Shown here piece after piece: positions 1 through 12,900 of a DNA stretch of 64,000 nt (position 1 is the first letter of the stretch; each line of letters begins with the position of its first letter). Source of the DNA: Tubulanus polymorphus (lineage: Eukaryota > Nemertea > Palaeonemertea > Tubulaniformes > Tubulanidae); assembly GCF_964204645.1 (NCBI RefSeq), contig NC_134032.1, positions 9,356,275 through 9,420,274 on the forward strand, given 5' to 3'. The notes below the pieces were generated by a model. The model made no database searches and was not told the origin of the DNA. It worked only from the letters and a program-made list of their open reading frames with translations. The position numbers and the translations under genes are program-made.

Positions 1-990
1 TCATTTTTTCGCTGAGGGCTTTAGGTCCGTTGCCCGTCAGTTTGAACATGTCCTCGGTTTCTGGATTGTACGTGTAAACGGCGCGGTACTGACACCCGCT
101 GTCGCGGAATAGAATCAAAAAGTGATTCGCTTCGCTCTTACTGATATCCTACAAATAGATATACAGATGCGATGATGTCATAGGGGGAATAATCGAGGCA
201 GCCATCTTTTCCGAAACAGTTTATTGTGGTATTTCATGATGTCATAAGGAGATTTACACAGGGCAGCCATCATTTCTGAAAGGGTTTATAGGAGTAAATC
301 TATGATGTCATAGGGGGACTTATGAAGGCAGCCATCTTTTCTAGAATTGTCTACAGGGATTTTTTATAATGCCATAGGGGGATTTATGGAGGCAGTCATA
401 TTTTCCTGAATAAGTCAATAGGAGTAATTTCACGATGTCACAGGGAAACCTATGAAGGCAGCCATCTTTTCTGAAAGCGTTTCTAGAAGTGACTGTAGGA
501 GTTATGTCATGATGTCATAGGGTAATTCATTCATAGCAGCGGCCATCTTTTTTAGAAGTGTCTAGGCCTAGGAGTAATTGGTGTTGTAGAGGGATATAGG
601 TGTCAAGTAGAGTCTACGAGCAGAACCTAAAGAATTAACCTGATGATGTCATAGGGGGATTCATGAAAGCAGTCATCTTTTCTAGAAGAGGCTGTAATTC
701 GATGTCGTAGAGTGATGATGAAGGAGTCTAGTAGGGTCTGAGAGAATCTGTAGAATTAATTCGATGACGTCATAGGGGGATTCCGAGCATACTTACGTCG
801 ATCGTTCGATTTTTCGTCTCGTTGTTGACGCTGCCGGCGAGGCACACGTGGCTGATCGCGTTGATGATCACGTTGCGGTTCGATTTCGACCGCGGCTTCA
901 CGAATAATTTCGGCCCGGAATATTCCTGAGACGTGGCGGCCGCGTTCGAACCGTCGCCGCCGCTGTAGTTATCGGTCCGACGCTTCGATT
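1..990 (-). CDS. CAMSAP: CAMSAP exons 15-16: beginning of the CKK domain
   Basis: Exon 797-990 encodes YSGPKLFVKPRSKSNRNVII followed by NAISHVCLAGSVNNETKNRT. Exon 148 down to the window edge encodes SEANHFLILFRDSGCQYRAV, YTYNPETEDMFKLTGNGPKA and LSEKM. This is the CKK domain, which contacts microtubule minus ends. The reading frame is still open at base 1, so the last part of the domain and the stop codon lie outside the window. The intron between the two exons (149-796) is filled by a degenerate tandem repeat. Confidence 0.92.
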
Positions 991-3900
991 CTGGAAAAAA
1001 AAAATGACAACCCGTGAAATAAAGAAGACGATATTTTTTTTGGAAACGATCAAAATGTTTGTCATTAAATCCATCGAAATGTTAACCGAAGGAATTTCCG
1101 ATTCCTCAAAAATCTGCTTGGCGTCGCTACTAATCTTGTGTTTTGTACAGCGCCTTCCTACAGTTGCGATAACCGATTTTCTAGACAGGTTGCCGGTTTC
1201 TATTCTTAGTAAGTGTTTTTCATGATTCCTTTAAGTCTAAAAAATTTATCAAATGGCGAAAAAAGGTATCCTCAATGCTCGCGGAAAAAGCATCATCGAA
1301 AATATTGCCGATAATCTGTTGCCAACTGCGAGAGCGCTGCGTTAAAGTTTACTAGCGGTGCCTGGTGGATCTTTGATGAGTCGCCCTTCCTTTCGGTTAA
1401 CATTTCTATATTAAATCGGACCGGCGTCGATGACTAGAGCCAAGTTCACTGGCGCAACGGTTAAAAAGTGTTTTTAGTTACTGAAACGTTCAAGAAATGT
1501 TAGTCAAAAATAGACGTGTGGGAAAACCATGCCCACGCGGAGAAATGCTCGACAGTCTCTGACAATTTCAATATTCCAAGAAGCCCAGTGAATCTTTTTT
1601 TACAGTGAAGAAATCGTAGGACATATGACGAGCTACAATTCAGCAATCGATTGTGATTACAAAATATGCATAGGTACCAATAAACGGGTATATGGAAATA
1701 CCATATTATCCCTAGATAGCTGAATCCAAGTCAAGGAGCAGTCAGTGTTTTCAATAAGAAATTGATAAGTTAAGTACCTTCGAAAAACAGCGCCCGGTTT
1801 TATTGACTGGTATTACATTTAACCCAGGCGTAAACGGAGTTGAAAATGAATTTAGCCCCAAGGTTTAAGTTAATAACAGTATAAAACCGGGCCCTGCAGG
1901 GTACCATAATTGGCCGCAGGCAAAGAAGATTAGGCCAAAGGCCTGCATTCCATACAGGTGTGTCAGTCAGCAAGCGGGTCGAAGCCGATGGTGTATGACG
2001 GGGTGTCCCCCTCATAACCCTTTTGGGTTTTTTTTTGTGAATCCCGAGACGCTATTTAAGGTATTTCAGAGTTGGTGTAGCACTCACAGCTTAAGTCCAG
2101 AGGAGACTGGGGCAGAACCTCTCGTTGAAGAATGGAACAAAATAAACAATGCAATATTTTTCATCATATTGCTTGCACCTGCCGTCTATACATAGAATGA
2201 CATCTAAATTTCAAGAAGAGCAACACTGGGACCTGGCTCTCATTGAAAACTCTGAGCAGGTGGAAAAAATATTAAATATTGAATCACACCAGTGACCTTA
2301 GAATTTATGTTCTAAAACGAAAACGAGACAAAAAAAATTGAAATATTTTTCCTAATAGTGAAAGCATAAAAGGAGTTAAGCTATTAGGCCGGTAGAAGCA
2401 GATAAGACACAAATTACATGTGTGATGCCATTACATATCTAACTGCTTAACAGACACCTCAATACATCTGAATTCATTAACACTTGTTATACTGCACTGT
2501 TGCTGACTTCTTTATATTCATAAGAAGTCACAGTACTTGTCCTGAACTAGGCCTAGTGTTTGACCCCCACAAGGGGCAACCTCTCTTATAGGGTAAGACT
2601 TTAACCAATACGTGTATTTAGCGATAAAATTTTCGATGTATCGTATTCGATATCAGCAGTCTCCACCCATACGCCATTTACCCAAATTGGATGTAATAAA
2701 GAAGTTTCCAGTTTCTAGGCGCCATTTTGTGGCGGTCCCTCGAGGTCCCCATTGTTGCGATAATTTGCGCTCATTTTAAAAACATAAGTTGTTTAGATTG
2801 AATATCATATAGTTCTGCAGCCCCTTGCTCGGACTTAAGTTATACAGCATATTTTAAAGGAAATGAAATGCAGATATTTGCTGGCGATTCTTGGAATTTT
2901 TGAACGCAACAATTGAGAACAGTGACGATGTGAAACCAAGGACCGCATATCTTAACCGTGCGTAAAAGAAACCGCAATATTTATTAATTTTAAAATATCT
3001 AAGTATCTCTTAAAGCTATATTTCCAATTTTCACAGAGGTTAAAGAGGGTTATTTGCAGTTTAAGCTTGAGTTTGAGATTTTGAGATTTCCAGGTTTTCG
3101 GGGCCACGCTGTTTCATAACTCGCTAAATTAAGTATTCACTTCACCTCGACATATATACCGGCAATTCATCACGAAAATCATCTACAACAGGCTTTACTT
3201 AAAGTATCAACGGACATCTTTCTGAATTTGCTATTCGTCGCGCAATATATGATGAAATTTACCGAAGAATCAACGATAGAAAATGCCAAAGCGATTTTTC
3301 GAAAATCAAGCACGGATTTTATGGTGAAACCAACCATACTTCGCAAACGATCTACGAAACCCAAACCTTCGCAAATAAGAAACACCATAACTACTGATAA
3401 CACCATCTTTAGAACCCTCATTTCCCTTCTCGACGATTCGTCGGTTACGCCGAGCTGCGAACGTCGAGTAACCCGGCGGTAAAACGTCACCGAAATGAGA
3501 ATCAGATTGACGAATACCAAAATGCACAGCGGAAACGCGACGGTAAGGTACAGGAATAAAAACCTCCCAGAAATATCGTAAATCCAACGCGCGATTTTAA
3601 TACCGGCGTACAAGATTTTCACTTTTGTACGCCGTGTAATGTACGGCCAATGGTCGGGACAGTTCAGGTATTCAAGATGTCTTCTGGGTAAAAATTGACA
3701 AAAATGCCCTGAAAAAGCAAGCAATGAAATAAATAATATCGCATATTTTGAGATCGCTTTTTTGAGAATTTTACGAGATTTAATCGGAAGCAATACGACG
3801 ATTAACCGCTCGAGACTGAGCAGTACCAGTTACGCGTCATCTGAAACATGTAGAAAAACGGCAGTGAAATTGAAATAAAAATCCGCCCGTAAGTCCAGTC

Positions 3901-6900
3901 ATCTATGCGGAACAAAATATCCCCTAAAATTGGGTAAATGTACGCAACTCTCAGCGGATACAGAATGAACGTAGCGATCATGAACAAAAGATCGTTTATA
4001 GCAAGAATTTTAATGAGGAAATAGACATCAGATTTGAATCGTCTCAGAACGAACAGCGTGAACGCGTTGAATATTATGCCGAGCACTGACGCCGGCAGGT
4101 AACATCCTAAGTACATGAAAACATTCGATTTCAACGTTATAACAGGCGCACGGCGACTTCGAATTCTCTGACACAGGTCGAGTTGCAGGATCGGGTCACT
4201 CGTCGTGGTACCGATACTAGAAACGTTATCGGACATATTCATCAGCGGTATCTCGGAGACTATTCTGTATCGAATACGCTTTCGTATTGTGCCTGGATGA
4301 AGAGCAAATTGAAATTAGAATCGAGCCTTTCGCGCAAGTTTATATTTAGGAAATGCCTCCGGCAGTTGTAGATTTTATTAAACAGAACAAACTGTGTTTT
4401 CGTATTTCACCATTTCTCATTCATCCAATGCGAGTTCATCTCATAAACTATTGCGAAAACTTTTATCAACCGTGTTTAACGTCCCTTAGAATTGATTAGA
4501 GTAAATTCAATCTAATTCGCAGATTTTACTTTATATAGTTTGGACGATTCTACTGAAGTTTCCTGTATAACATAAATGAATGGATAGTAATTCATTTGCT
4601 GTAGTTTGAATGTCACGCGACGAAATCATTTTGTAAAACTACACATTCTCTCCGGCTATAAACACATCGTCCAAAACGTGCGCCCCAAAAATCGATATTG
4701 TGGCCAGCAACCAGCGAACGTGTCCTGCTTGGCACTCGGGTATCTTTAGAACTCAAGCCGAAAGAATACTCGCGCACATAATTCAAAAAGATACAGGATT
4801 GCCACTTTCATTTGACCTGCTTTCTCGCTATTCCCGACTTGCACATTGTTTTCCCCGACTTAAACCGCTAAGAATCCAATCAAATACATGTAACAGTTTT
4901 TGGGCTACAGATGCGTCAAGGGTACGTATAACCAAATATCAAAAGAATCCATTGACCCATTTGCATTGACGGATGAAAAGTGAATGCAACAGCCGTATGG
5001 GACTACATCCCTAAGTGGATGAAAATATTGTAAATAATCAACGCAGAATTGTTAAATCAGTGCAGTTAAATTCAAAACCAAGAAGTAATCTGAGCCTGAA
5101 TAAGAAAAAGAGAAAGCCTTGAAAATAGTTAAATTTCAAAACACGGTCCAGTTCCACGGTTGTGCGGTTAGATTTTTGACTCGGGGATTGTGAAATTCAA
5201 ATTGAAACTAAAATTAAGTTAGCTGCCATTATTTTAAACTTGAATTCTAATATGAAAGCGCAATATTGTGGAACTGGTCCGGTAACTGGTTCCACAGTCC
5301 AGACCGAAATACGTAAAATCAGACCAGTCTAAGACCGGTTTCTTCACCCATTTTGGTCTTTTTAGAGAGAGTATTGTTTGAGACCCGGATATCGAAGACC
5401 AGTCTGAGCTGATTATGCGTATGTAAATGCAATATATCGACACTAAAGGTAAAACTGGTCTCAGCTTGTTTATTCTGGTCCTTCGGCCAAATTAACGCCA
5501 GTTTCGAGGAGATCGTTCGATTTACGTCCGCACGGACTACAGAACCATTGGAGCAAGGTTAACAGCAATCAGGAACCAGTTCCACAGTTAACGAGGAAAA
5601 TTTGACTAGGCTGATCGGAAATTTTAATTCTGAAGTCGAAATCATCCGAGAACTGTGGAATCAGGTCTAGGGTCCAGTTTCATGAAAAACTTTCATATTA
5701 AAATGGTTAAGTTCAAATTGTTGGTATCATTGAAAACAAGAACAGGGTGGCGCCACTTTCCACTGATTTTCAAATTCCATGATTTTTTCATGTGATTACA
5801 CAAAATTTTCAGAGTGAATCAGAAAATCCTTGGCCGGTTTTAGAGACTGATATCATCTTTAATCCGGGGGTTAACTCGAAATGAATTAACTTGAATCAGC
5901 CCCCCGGGTTAAAGATAATAAAAGTCTACAAATCCGGCCCCAGGATTTCAGGTAAATGGTAGAATCAGTGGAATGGAATATGTACTGGCATGTGAATTTT
6001 CCAGGGTGATCGAACCGAAAATTCGACCGTTTCACGAAACTGGATCCGGAGAGGTTAAAACGATATCGAGAGAACGGGGTGTGTAAAAGCAAAGCCGACC
6101 GGGGGCGAGCGAGTTGCGAACTTACGACTATCGGACGAAAATCGCTGGCGATTAGAAGCCGACGGACTTTTAATACGCCGGCGATGAGTTTGAAAACCGC
6201 TGCATTCCGCGCGAATCTGCGTTACTAATTACGGAAGAAAATAGAAAAAAAAAAATAGAAAATATGGCAAAAACCAACACATCTTAAAGCATGTTTTTGA
6301 GCATTCGTTTCTATGCTCCGTCCCGTTTGTGAGGGGAGCGGAGGCATACAGGAGCAGGTGATCTCTGTGCTAAGATGTGCGAAAAACAAAAAATCTGAAG
6401 CTTTATTTTTATTCTACAAATGCAAAAATTGACACGGCCCCGTACAACGCTCAGGGCCCAGTTTTTCACTTAGACTGGGTATTAGTTTAAGCTCAGGTCC
6501 TTGGTTTTATTCTAGTCGAGGCTTAGGTTTAGTCCCCCGAGGAAACCAGGTACCGGTACAAACCTATCAGTATGGGGAGAAAATCGCTTAGCAATCCCAA
6601 ATTGCATCAGTCAATCTGGAATCGTTTTTTAGGCTGAAATTTTGCGGGGCCCTTCAAAATATATAGGGTATCCAGGGACATTGCGCTTGATTCATCCTTA
6701 ATAGCCTAAGTCTATATAACATGGTCGTGGTAAACATTTGAGTGGCACTTCAAAGTAAGGGGGATATGTCTGAACCCCATTGATATCAGGGGCCCTCCCT
6801 GTATCCGAAGAGTATTGGGAACACCTTGAACAACCCCTATATCCATCCTTGATACCAACAAACTGGGCTTTAGTGGACAATTTGAGCGGCCCTACAAAAC

Positions 6901-9900
6901 ATAGGTGTCCGGACTCCATGGAAATCCCTCAAGGACCCCATGGAAATCCCTCAAATGCGTCGTCCCTGATACCGCATCTACAAAACTGGGCCCTGCTGCA
7001 AGTGCGGGGGGCGCAGCGCGACATGCGAGAAGAATCTGTTCTACAAAATGCGACAGAATTCTTTTTTTCTAGAAAACTCACCTCTATCGGGTGAGGTGCC
7101 ACGAGTGTGGTGATGTAGATCCTCCTGTGAACTGTTTGACGACGGCACCGAGTATTTATCGTTGTAACCGCCACCAGGGGGCATCGATTGCGGTCGCGCC
7201 GACTTTTTTGATTTGAACTTCGTTTTCGGCGGGACCTCGCTGGCGCCGGGCCCGTCCTCGTCTTCGGCCATCTTACGCTGCAGGTATTGTTGATATATTT
7301 GCTCGCGTCGCGCCTTCTCCTCAGCCTTTTTCTGTTCGGCCTGCTCTTCTTTTTTCCTGCAAAAAAATAGAAACATACTCGAAATTTTGAGAAAGAAGAT
7401 TAATTGGACCATAGGTTCAGGCCATCTTCTGCAGCTGTGAGCTGAATTTAGACTATTGAGTGACCGATGAAGAAATCAAAATACGACAAAGTCTTCACAG
7501 TTACGCAAATTCAAAATTCCCTCATTTTTCCCAAATATTTCGCGGGTGATTTTTCAATTTTCCCTAACGGAAATAACAGCTTCATAAAAGTGAACATACC
7601 ACCATACTACAGAGATGTCAACATTTTAACGGTGAAAAATCACCACATGGACACCTGCAATGCTATTTCTTATCTTTGAATTTAATCATTTCTTCTTATT
7701 CATCCAATGGGCCACTTTCCACCCATCTAAATATCCCCCCCAGTTGTCCCTAACTTGTGCATGCGATTACACCACATTCCCCGAGTGAATCAGAAAAATC
7801 TCTAGGTTTAAAATGTTACAATTCATTCACTTTTCATCGAATCACGTACTGATAAAGAAACAAGGGCTAATAGCATTATCGGAGTTTTCCAGGTTTTTAT
7901 TTTTCTAATAAAATTTGTCAATTTCCCTGAAGTTTTCTGATTCCCTGAGTTTTCCAGGTTTTCTAGGTCGGTGGCGTGACCCACCCTGTAGAATTTGTGA
8001 AATGTTTCACAATTTTTCATTTTCGCCAAAAGAATTAACTATCGAATTCGTTCGAATTTCATTCTCACCTCCTCAATTCTCTCTTCTTCAGCGCGTCTGC
8101 CTCTTGTTTTACGCGTTTTCGTTCCAGTTCCTCTTTTCGTTTCAGCTGCAATTGAACGAATTTCTCGCGCTTTTTCTGCATATCGGCGTCTTTTTCCTAG
8201 CGTTACAAAAATACTAAATTCATAACATACCGATTACTCGATTTCAATACGTATTCACAGTTCCACGAAACGGTTAAATCTCGAAACGTTTAAGTTTGAA
8301 TTATTGTTCTCGTCGAAAACACAAATTAACCGATAACAACTGCAACCAAAAATTACAGGTTTAGATTTTCTCAAAACAAAGGCCACTTGCTCAAAGTTTA
8401 AGTCAACTGTCAATTTCATTTGTCAGTCGTCTCTCCCTGGAGAGAAGTAACATCCGAGCAGCTAACAAGCGCTCCAACGTCATCTAACAATCTAGGTACC
8501 CATTTACTCCTGGGTGAAGAGAGGCGATGAAGTGAAGTCTTTTGTTTGAGGATACTACGGTAAAGTATGGGGTTCGAACCCACGACCTGGCTTCACAGAG
8601 TCAAATGCTCTAACCACTGGCCCAAACCGCTTGTCTTTTTCTACGTTTTTCTGAGTTTTCCAGGTAAACATCCACCCTGAATCATTACCATCATTATCGT
8701 TTTCACCACAACGACATTCATCCACCAGCTAAACTTACATCCCCTTATAACCCTTTCAATGCATCTACACCGCAGTGCAGTGCATGAATCGGTGATGGAT
8801 TTTGCTAGTACACCGCACTGCCGTGTATTGGTGTTATTAGTAATTAGTTTTTATCTCCCTTGAAAGATGGCAGCACCTGTCGAACAGTGAAATATTAGTA
8901 ACTAACGATATACGGCGATGTGGTGTAGGCGCACTATAGTGGTATTCCCGTTATTCAACACACTACGGTGGAATTATTCAAAATTTTCAAATTATCTCCA
9001 GCACTATAGGGTATTGATTAGTCAGCACTGAAAGGGTTAAGCAAGTGGCCCTGTTATTCCTGAAAACACTTTACCTCGTCGTGAGTGTGATATTCGCCGA
9101 TGTATAACCCGATGGCCGGGCTATTCCCGACCGCGGACTCCGACTCCTGCTGACTGTTACTCCCTAGTCCGGAAGTCGAGCCGTCCTGACTGATGTCCAT
9201 CGATTGTTCACCGCTACGACTCATACAGCTGATCGTCGTCGTCACGGCGACCGCCGCCGCCGATTTATCCGACCGATCCGATTTCGCCGAACTCGTCGAT
9301 GTTTTCATCGGCGACGAATCGCTCGGATGCTTCGCTGGAATCATCGTCGTCGCGCGCTCGGTGCTGCCCTCGCGTGACTTCGGCCGGCGATTGCGCAATT
9401 TCGGTTTCGGCTTCCGCGGCGCGTCCAATTCGAATTCGATGAACAGTCCGCCTTTCGCCTGTTCGGTGACCGATATGCCGGACATGTCGACCGGCGGCGC
9501 CCGGTCTTCCTCGACCTCATCGTCGTACGCGCCGACCAATGCGTCGCCGGCGCCCCCTGGCGGTGCGATGTGCGGTTCGAACTCGCCGCTTGTGTTCACA
9601 ACGTAACTATTGTCTTTCGCCGCGGAAGCTGTCGAAAAGTCTGAATCCTCGACCGTACGTTCGAAAACTGGCGAAAATTGTTCTGTCTGCCGCTCGTAAC
9701 TGCTACTACTACTAATAGGTGGCGCCACCGGTGATGGAAGACTGGTGGCCGCCGTCGTCGTTACGGGCGCTTGCTCGTAGTTAGCGGGTGAAAAGCGTTC
9801 TGCCCGTTCCCATTGTTGCGTCATCGTCATGGGCGGCGTCGATTCAGCAGAAACGGGTGTGATGGGACTCGGTTGACTCGCTACCGATGAAACGGGCGTG

Positions 9901-12900
9901 ACGGGTTGTTGGTACGTAGATGGCGCGCTCGGAGACGGCGTCGACTGTAGAGGCAGCGGCGCCATCTGTTGGGTATTTACGGTGTACGTTTGCGCTGTGG
10001 CGTGTGGCCTCGTGTTCGGCTGATAATTACTCGTGTAAACGGGAGCGGGTGGCGCATAAGTCGGTGCCTGCGGCGGCATATACGGCTGCCCGGGCATGAA
10101 ACGCCCGGCGGTATATAACGTAGCTTGGTACATGTGCGGTGCGTGTTGGTACTGGGGAGGCATTCCTGGATAGGGCATGTAACCGGGTTGACCGGGTAGC
10201 GGCGCGACCATTCCGGGCGGGTACTGACCCATATGTGACGCGGGCGGATACGGGTGGTGATAATCGGGCGCGAACTGCTGCCCGTGGTGCATGTACGGGC
10301 TCGGCGCCGGCTGCGTATACCCGGGCATGCGATACTCAGGATGCGGGGGCGAGATGCCTGATGATGGCGCGACCGGTTGCGGTATCTCTTGGCGCGGGGG
10401 TGGAGGCGGCGTCGGCTGACTCGGCGCCGCCGGTTTCATGTAAAACTTCTCGGGCGGCGAACGAGTCGACAGATCTTGCACGGAGCCGCGCGGCGACGCG
10501 TGAGACGAACCGCGCGGCGAACCCTTCGGTGACGTCGACGCGACCATTTTGATCTGCTCTTGTTGAAGCGACAGTTTCATGATCTCCCCTTGTAATTCGC
10601 TTAAGCTGCTGTTCAGTTTCTCCAGCGACGTGCTGTACTCGTCGACGTTCATACCGTCGTCTGCCGTCGACGAGCGTCTGTCATCCGTCTGCCGGTCAAC
10701 CAGCGATGGTCGTCGCTGAGGCGTCGATGCATCCGCTGATGGCCGTCTTTGAGTCGGGTCAGCCGCCGTTATCAACGACGGCCGCCGCTGCTCCGTCTGC
10801 TGATCGACCTCCGTCTGCTCGGGCGGAAGCGATTTCGCCCGTTCCATCCGCGAGTCCGTCGGCGGCTCCGCGCTTTTTTTCCTCGCGACCGACTCGTCGT
10901 CTTTGAACCAGCGATTCTTCACCCCTTCGATCGTCGCTTGGATATCCTCGCGCGAGAACTTCTTACGCGGCTGCGCTTTCTCCGGCGCGTTAGCCGGGTC
11001 GGCATCCGCGTTCACCGGCGGCGTGCGGTTACTATCCCTCGCCAACGCGGGACTCGCGGCGCTCGCGTCCGATTCCTCCTCGACGATATCCGGTTGACGA
11101 CGCGACTTCGCGACGACCTGGAAGAACGCCTGTTTGCCGAGTTTCTGACGCTCTTTGCTCATCTGCTGCTCCATTTTGCGCTTCTCCGATTCGATCGCGC
11201 GTCGTTTCTGCTCCAATTTCAAGCGGATGCTCGACAACTCGGTGACGACGGGCACGCCCGGCGCACCGGCCGTCGTCGTCGTCGATCCTGCCGTCGAGTT
11301 ATTCTCTTTGTTCTGGTCTGATTGTTGTTGCTCGGCCATTTTTAACACGTTCTCCTGCCACGTCGTCTGATTCGGCAGCGCGGCGAACGTAGTCTTTTTC
11401 ACCGGTTTACCCTCGACGCCGGCGCCGCTTTTCGATTTATGAAACTGAGACTTCAGCGATATCCGCGGCGCAGACGGCGTCGTTGACGAAGTCGCGTCCG
11501 ACGCGGTTAACTCGTGCGAATGCTGACTCAAAACGATCGCCGAATTGTCGTAGTCGTTATCGCGTGACGGCTGCTTCTTGATCGACGAGAAATTCGTCGC
11601 GTTCTGCTTGGCGACGACGGCCGCGTTACCGTGAACTTCGCACAACGGCTTCTCGTTCGTCGACTCGGTCGTCTTCGAGTCGATGTAAAACGACGTTGGC
11701 GCGCGACCTCCCGAGGAATCGCCGCCGAGAAAGAATCCCTCCGGTAGACGGGTTTGTTGCGGTTGCGGTGGTTGCTGCTGCGCGGCCGATTCTTTCGAGC
11801 GGTGATCGCGGTGTATTTTGCTCGATTCGTGATCGGAGAAATCGCTCGAACTCTGAGATTCGTATCCACTGCGTACGGGCGCACCGAACGTCTGCTGTCC
11901 GTTCTCGTCCGTCGTCTGCTGATGATACGTAAGCTGTTCGCCGCTACGATCCGTCTGCTGTCCGTTCAGACGATCCGTCTGCTGCCCGATCACCGGTAAC
12001 CCGGCCGCTCGCGCCTCCTCCGGCGTCAGCTGGCGATCGTGACGCGTGAAACTCTGCGTCACTGCGACCGGTTTGCGTCGTTTCGGGCTCTCCTTTTTGA
12101 TCGGTCGTTCGACGTTGCGTTCGGCGTCGATGTAAAACGCCTCTCCACCCGTTCGCGGCGACAATAGAACTCTCTGCACGGCCGTCGCGACCGACGGAAC
12201 CTGTTTCTTCGGCGTCGATTCTAACGACTCGATTAAACTCGGCGGATCCGACGCGACTGGTGTCATAAACTCGTCGTCGGAACTCGACTCGCAACGCGTC
12301 GTCGCGGCAACGTCTTGACTCAAACGTTTCTTCGACGAGCGTTTCGACGGAGATCCTGCCGCTGTTACAACGCCCGCTGCCGGTGGACTTCGCTCGGCGC
12401 GTTTATCGCCTCGTTCGAACTCTTTCGAGTGGTTGACATTTTTTTCCTTCGACGGACGCGTTTTCGCGGGCATCAATGGCTCGACGAACGACGTCGGTCG
12501 ATTGGCGGCCGCCGCTGACGACGTCTGCTCGTCGCGATAACCGAACCCATCGTCGTCGTCGCGGGGAGTCTCGATTTGACTCAAACGAAGAGTCGACGCG
12601 TCGTCGAAACTTTGACTCAATTCCGAGTCGATGCTGACGTTCGTTAGTAAATGTCTGTCCGGCACCGCGCGGTTCTCCGAGGCGTCGCCGCGCAGTTGCT
12701 CGGCAATTTTTCGCGCTCCCGCTTTCGTGTAAGTCCGATGAACGGCGTCGGTCGATTGAGATTTACTGGTGCCGCCGCCTGACGTGGGAGATACTCTGAA
12801 ATAGACGCCGAAATCCGTTATCATTATTATTATGATCATTATTTTTCTTTTGTTCTTTGTTTATAACATTTTTTCCCTGGAGGGCATCCCACCTCCAGGT

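Larger units (their letters stand above)
991..7081. other. CAMSAP intron 14: repeats around the nested GPCR
   Basis: Apart from the GPCR frame (3179-4242), this 6-kb intron holds MITE copies at 1790-1896 and 5831-5943, a dispersed repeat at about 4795-4980, and a stretch at 5140-5700 with several copies of GTTCCACAG/CTGTGGAAC-type ends. The short open frames elsewhere in it show no recognisable protein. Confidence 0.6.

Noticed and set aside
8560..8640. Functional tRNA gene
   Set aside because: A and B boxes are present, but the acceptor and anticodon arms do not form cleanly and a second diverged copy exists at 41225, so a SINE is the better reading.
9193..12518. Several plus-strand and third-frame ORFs over the CAMSAP giant exon
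   Set aside because: They are shadows of a GC-rich coding exon and are Arg/Ser-rich without domains.
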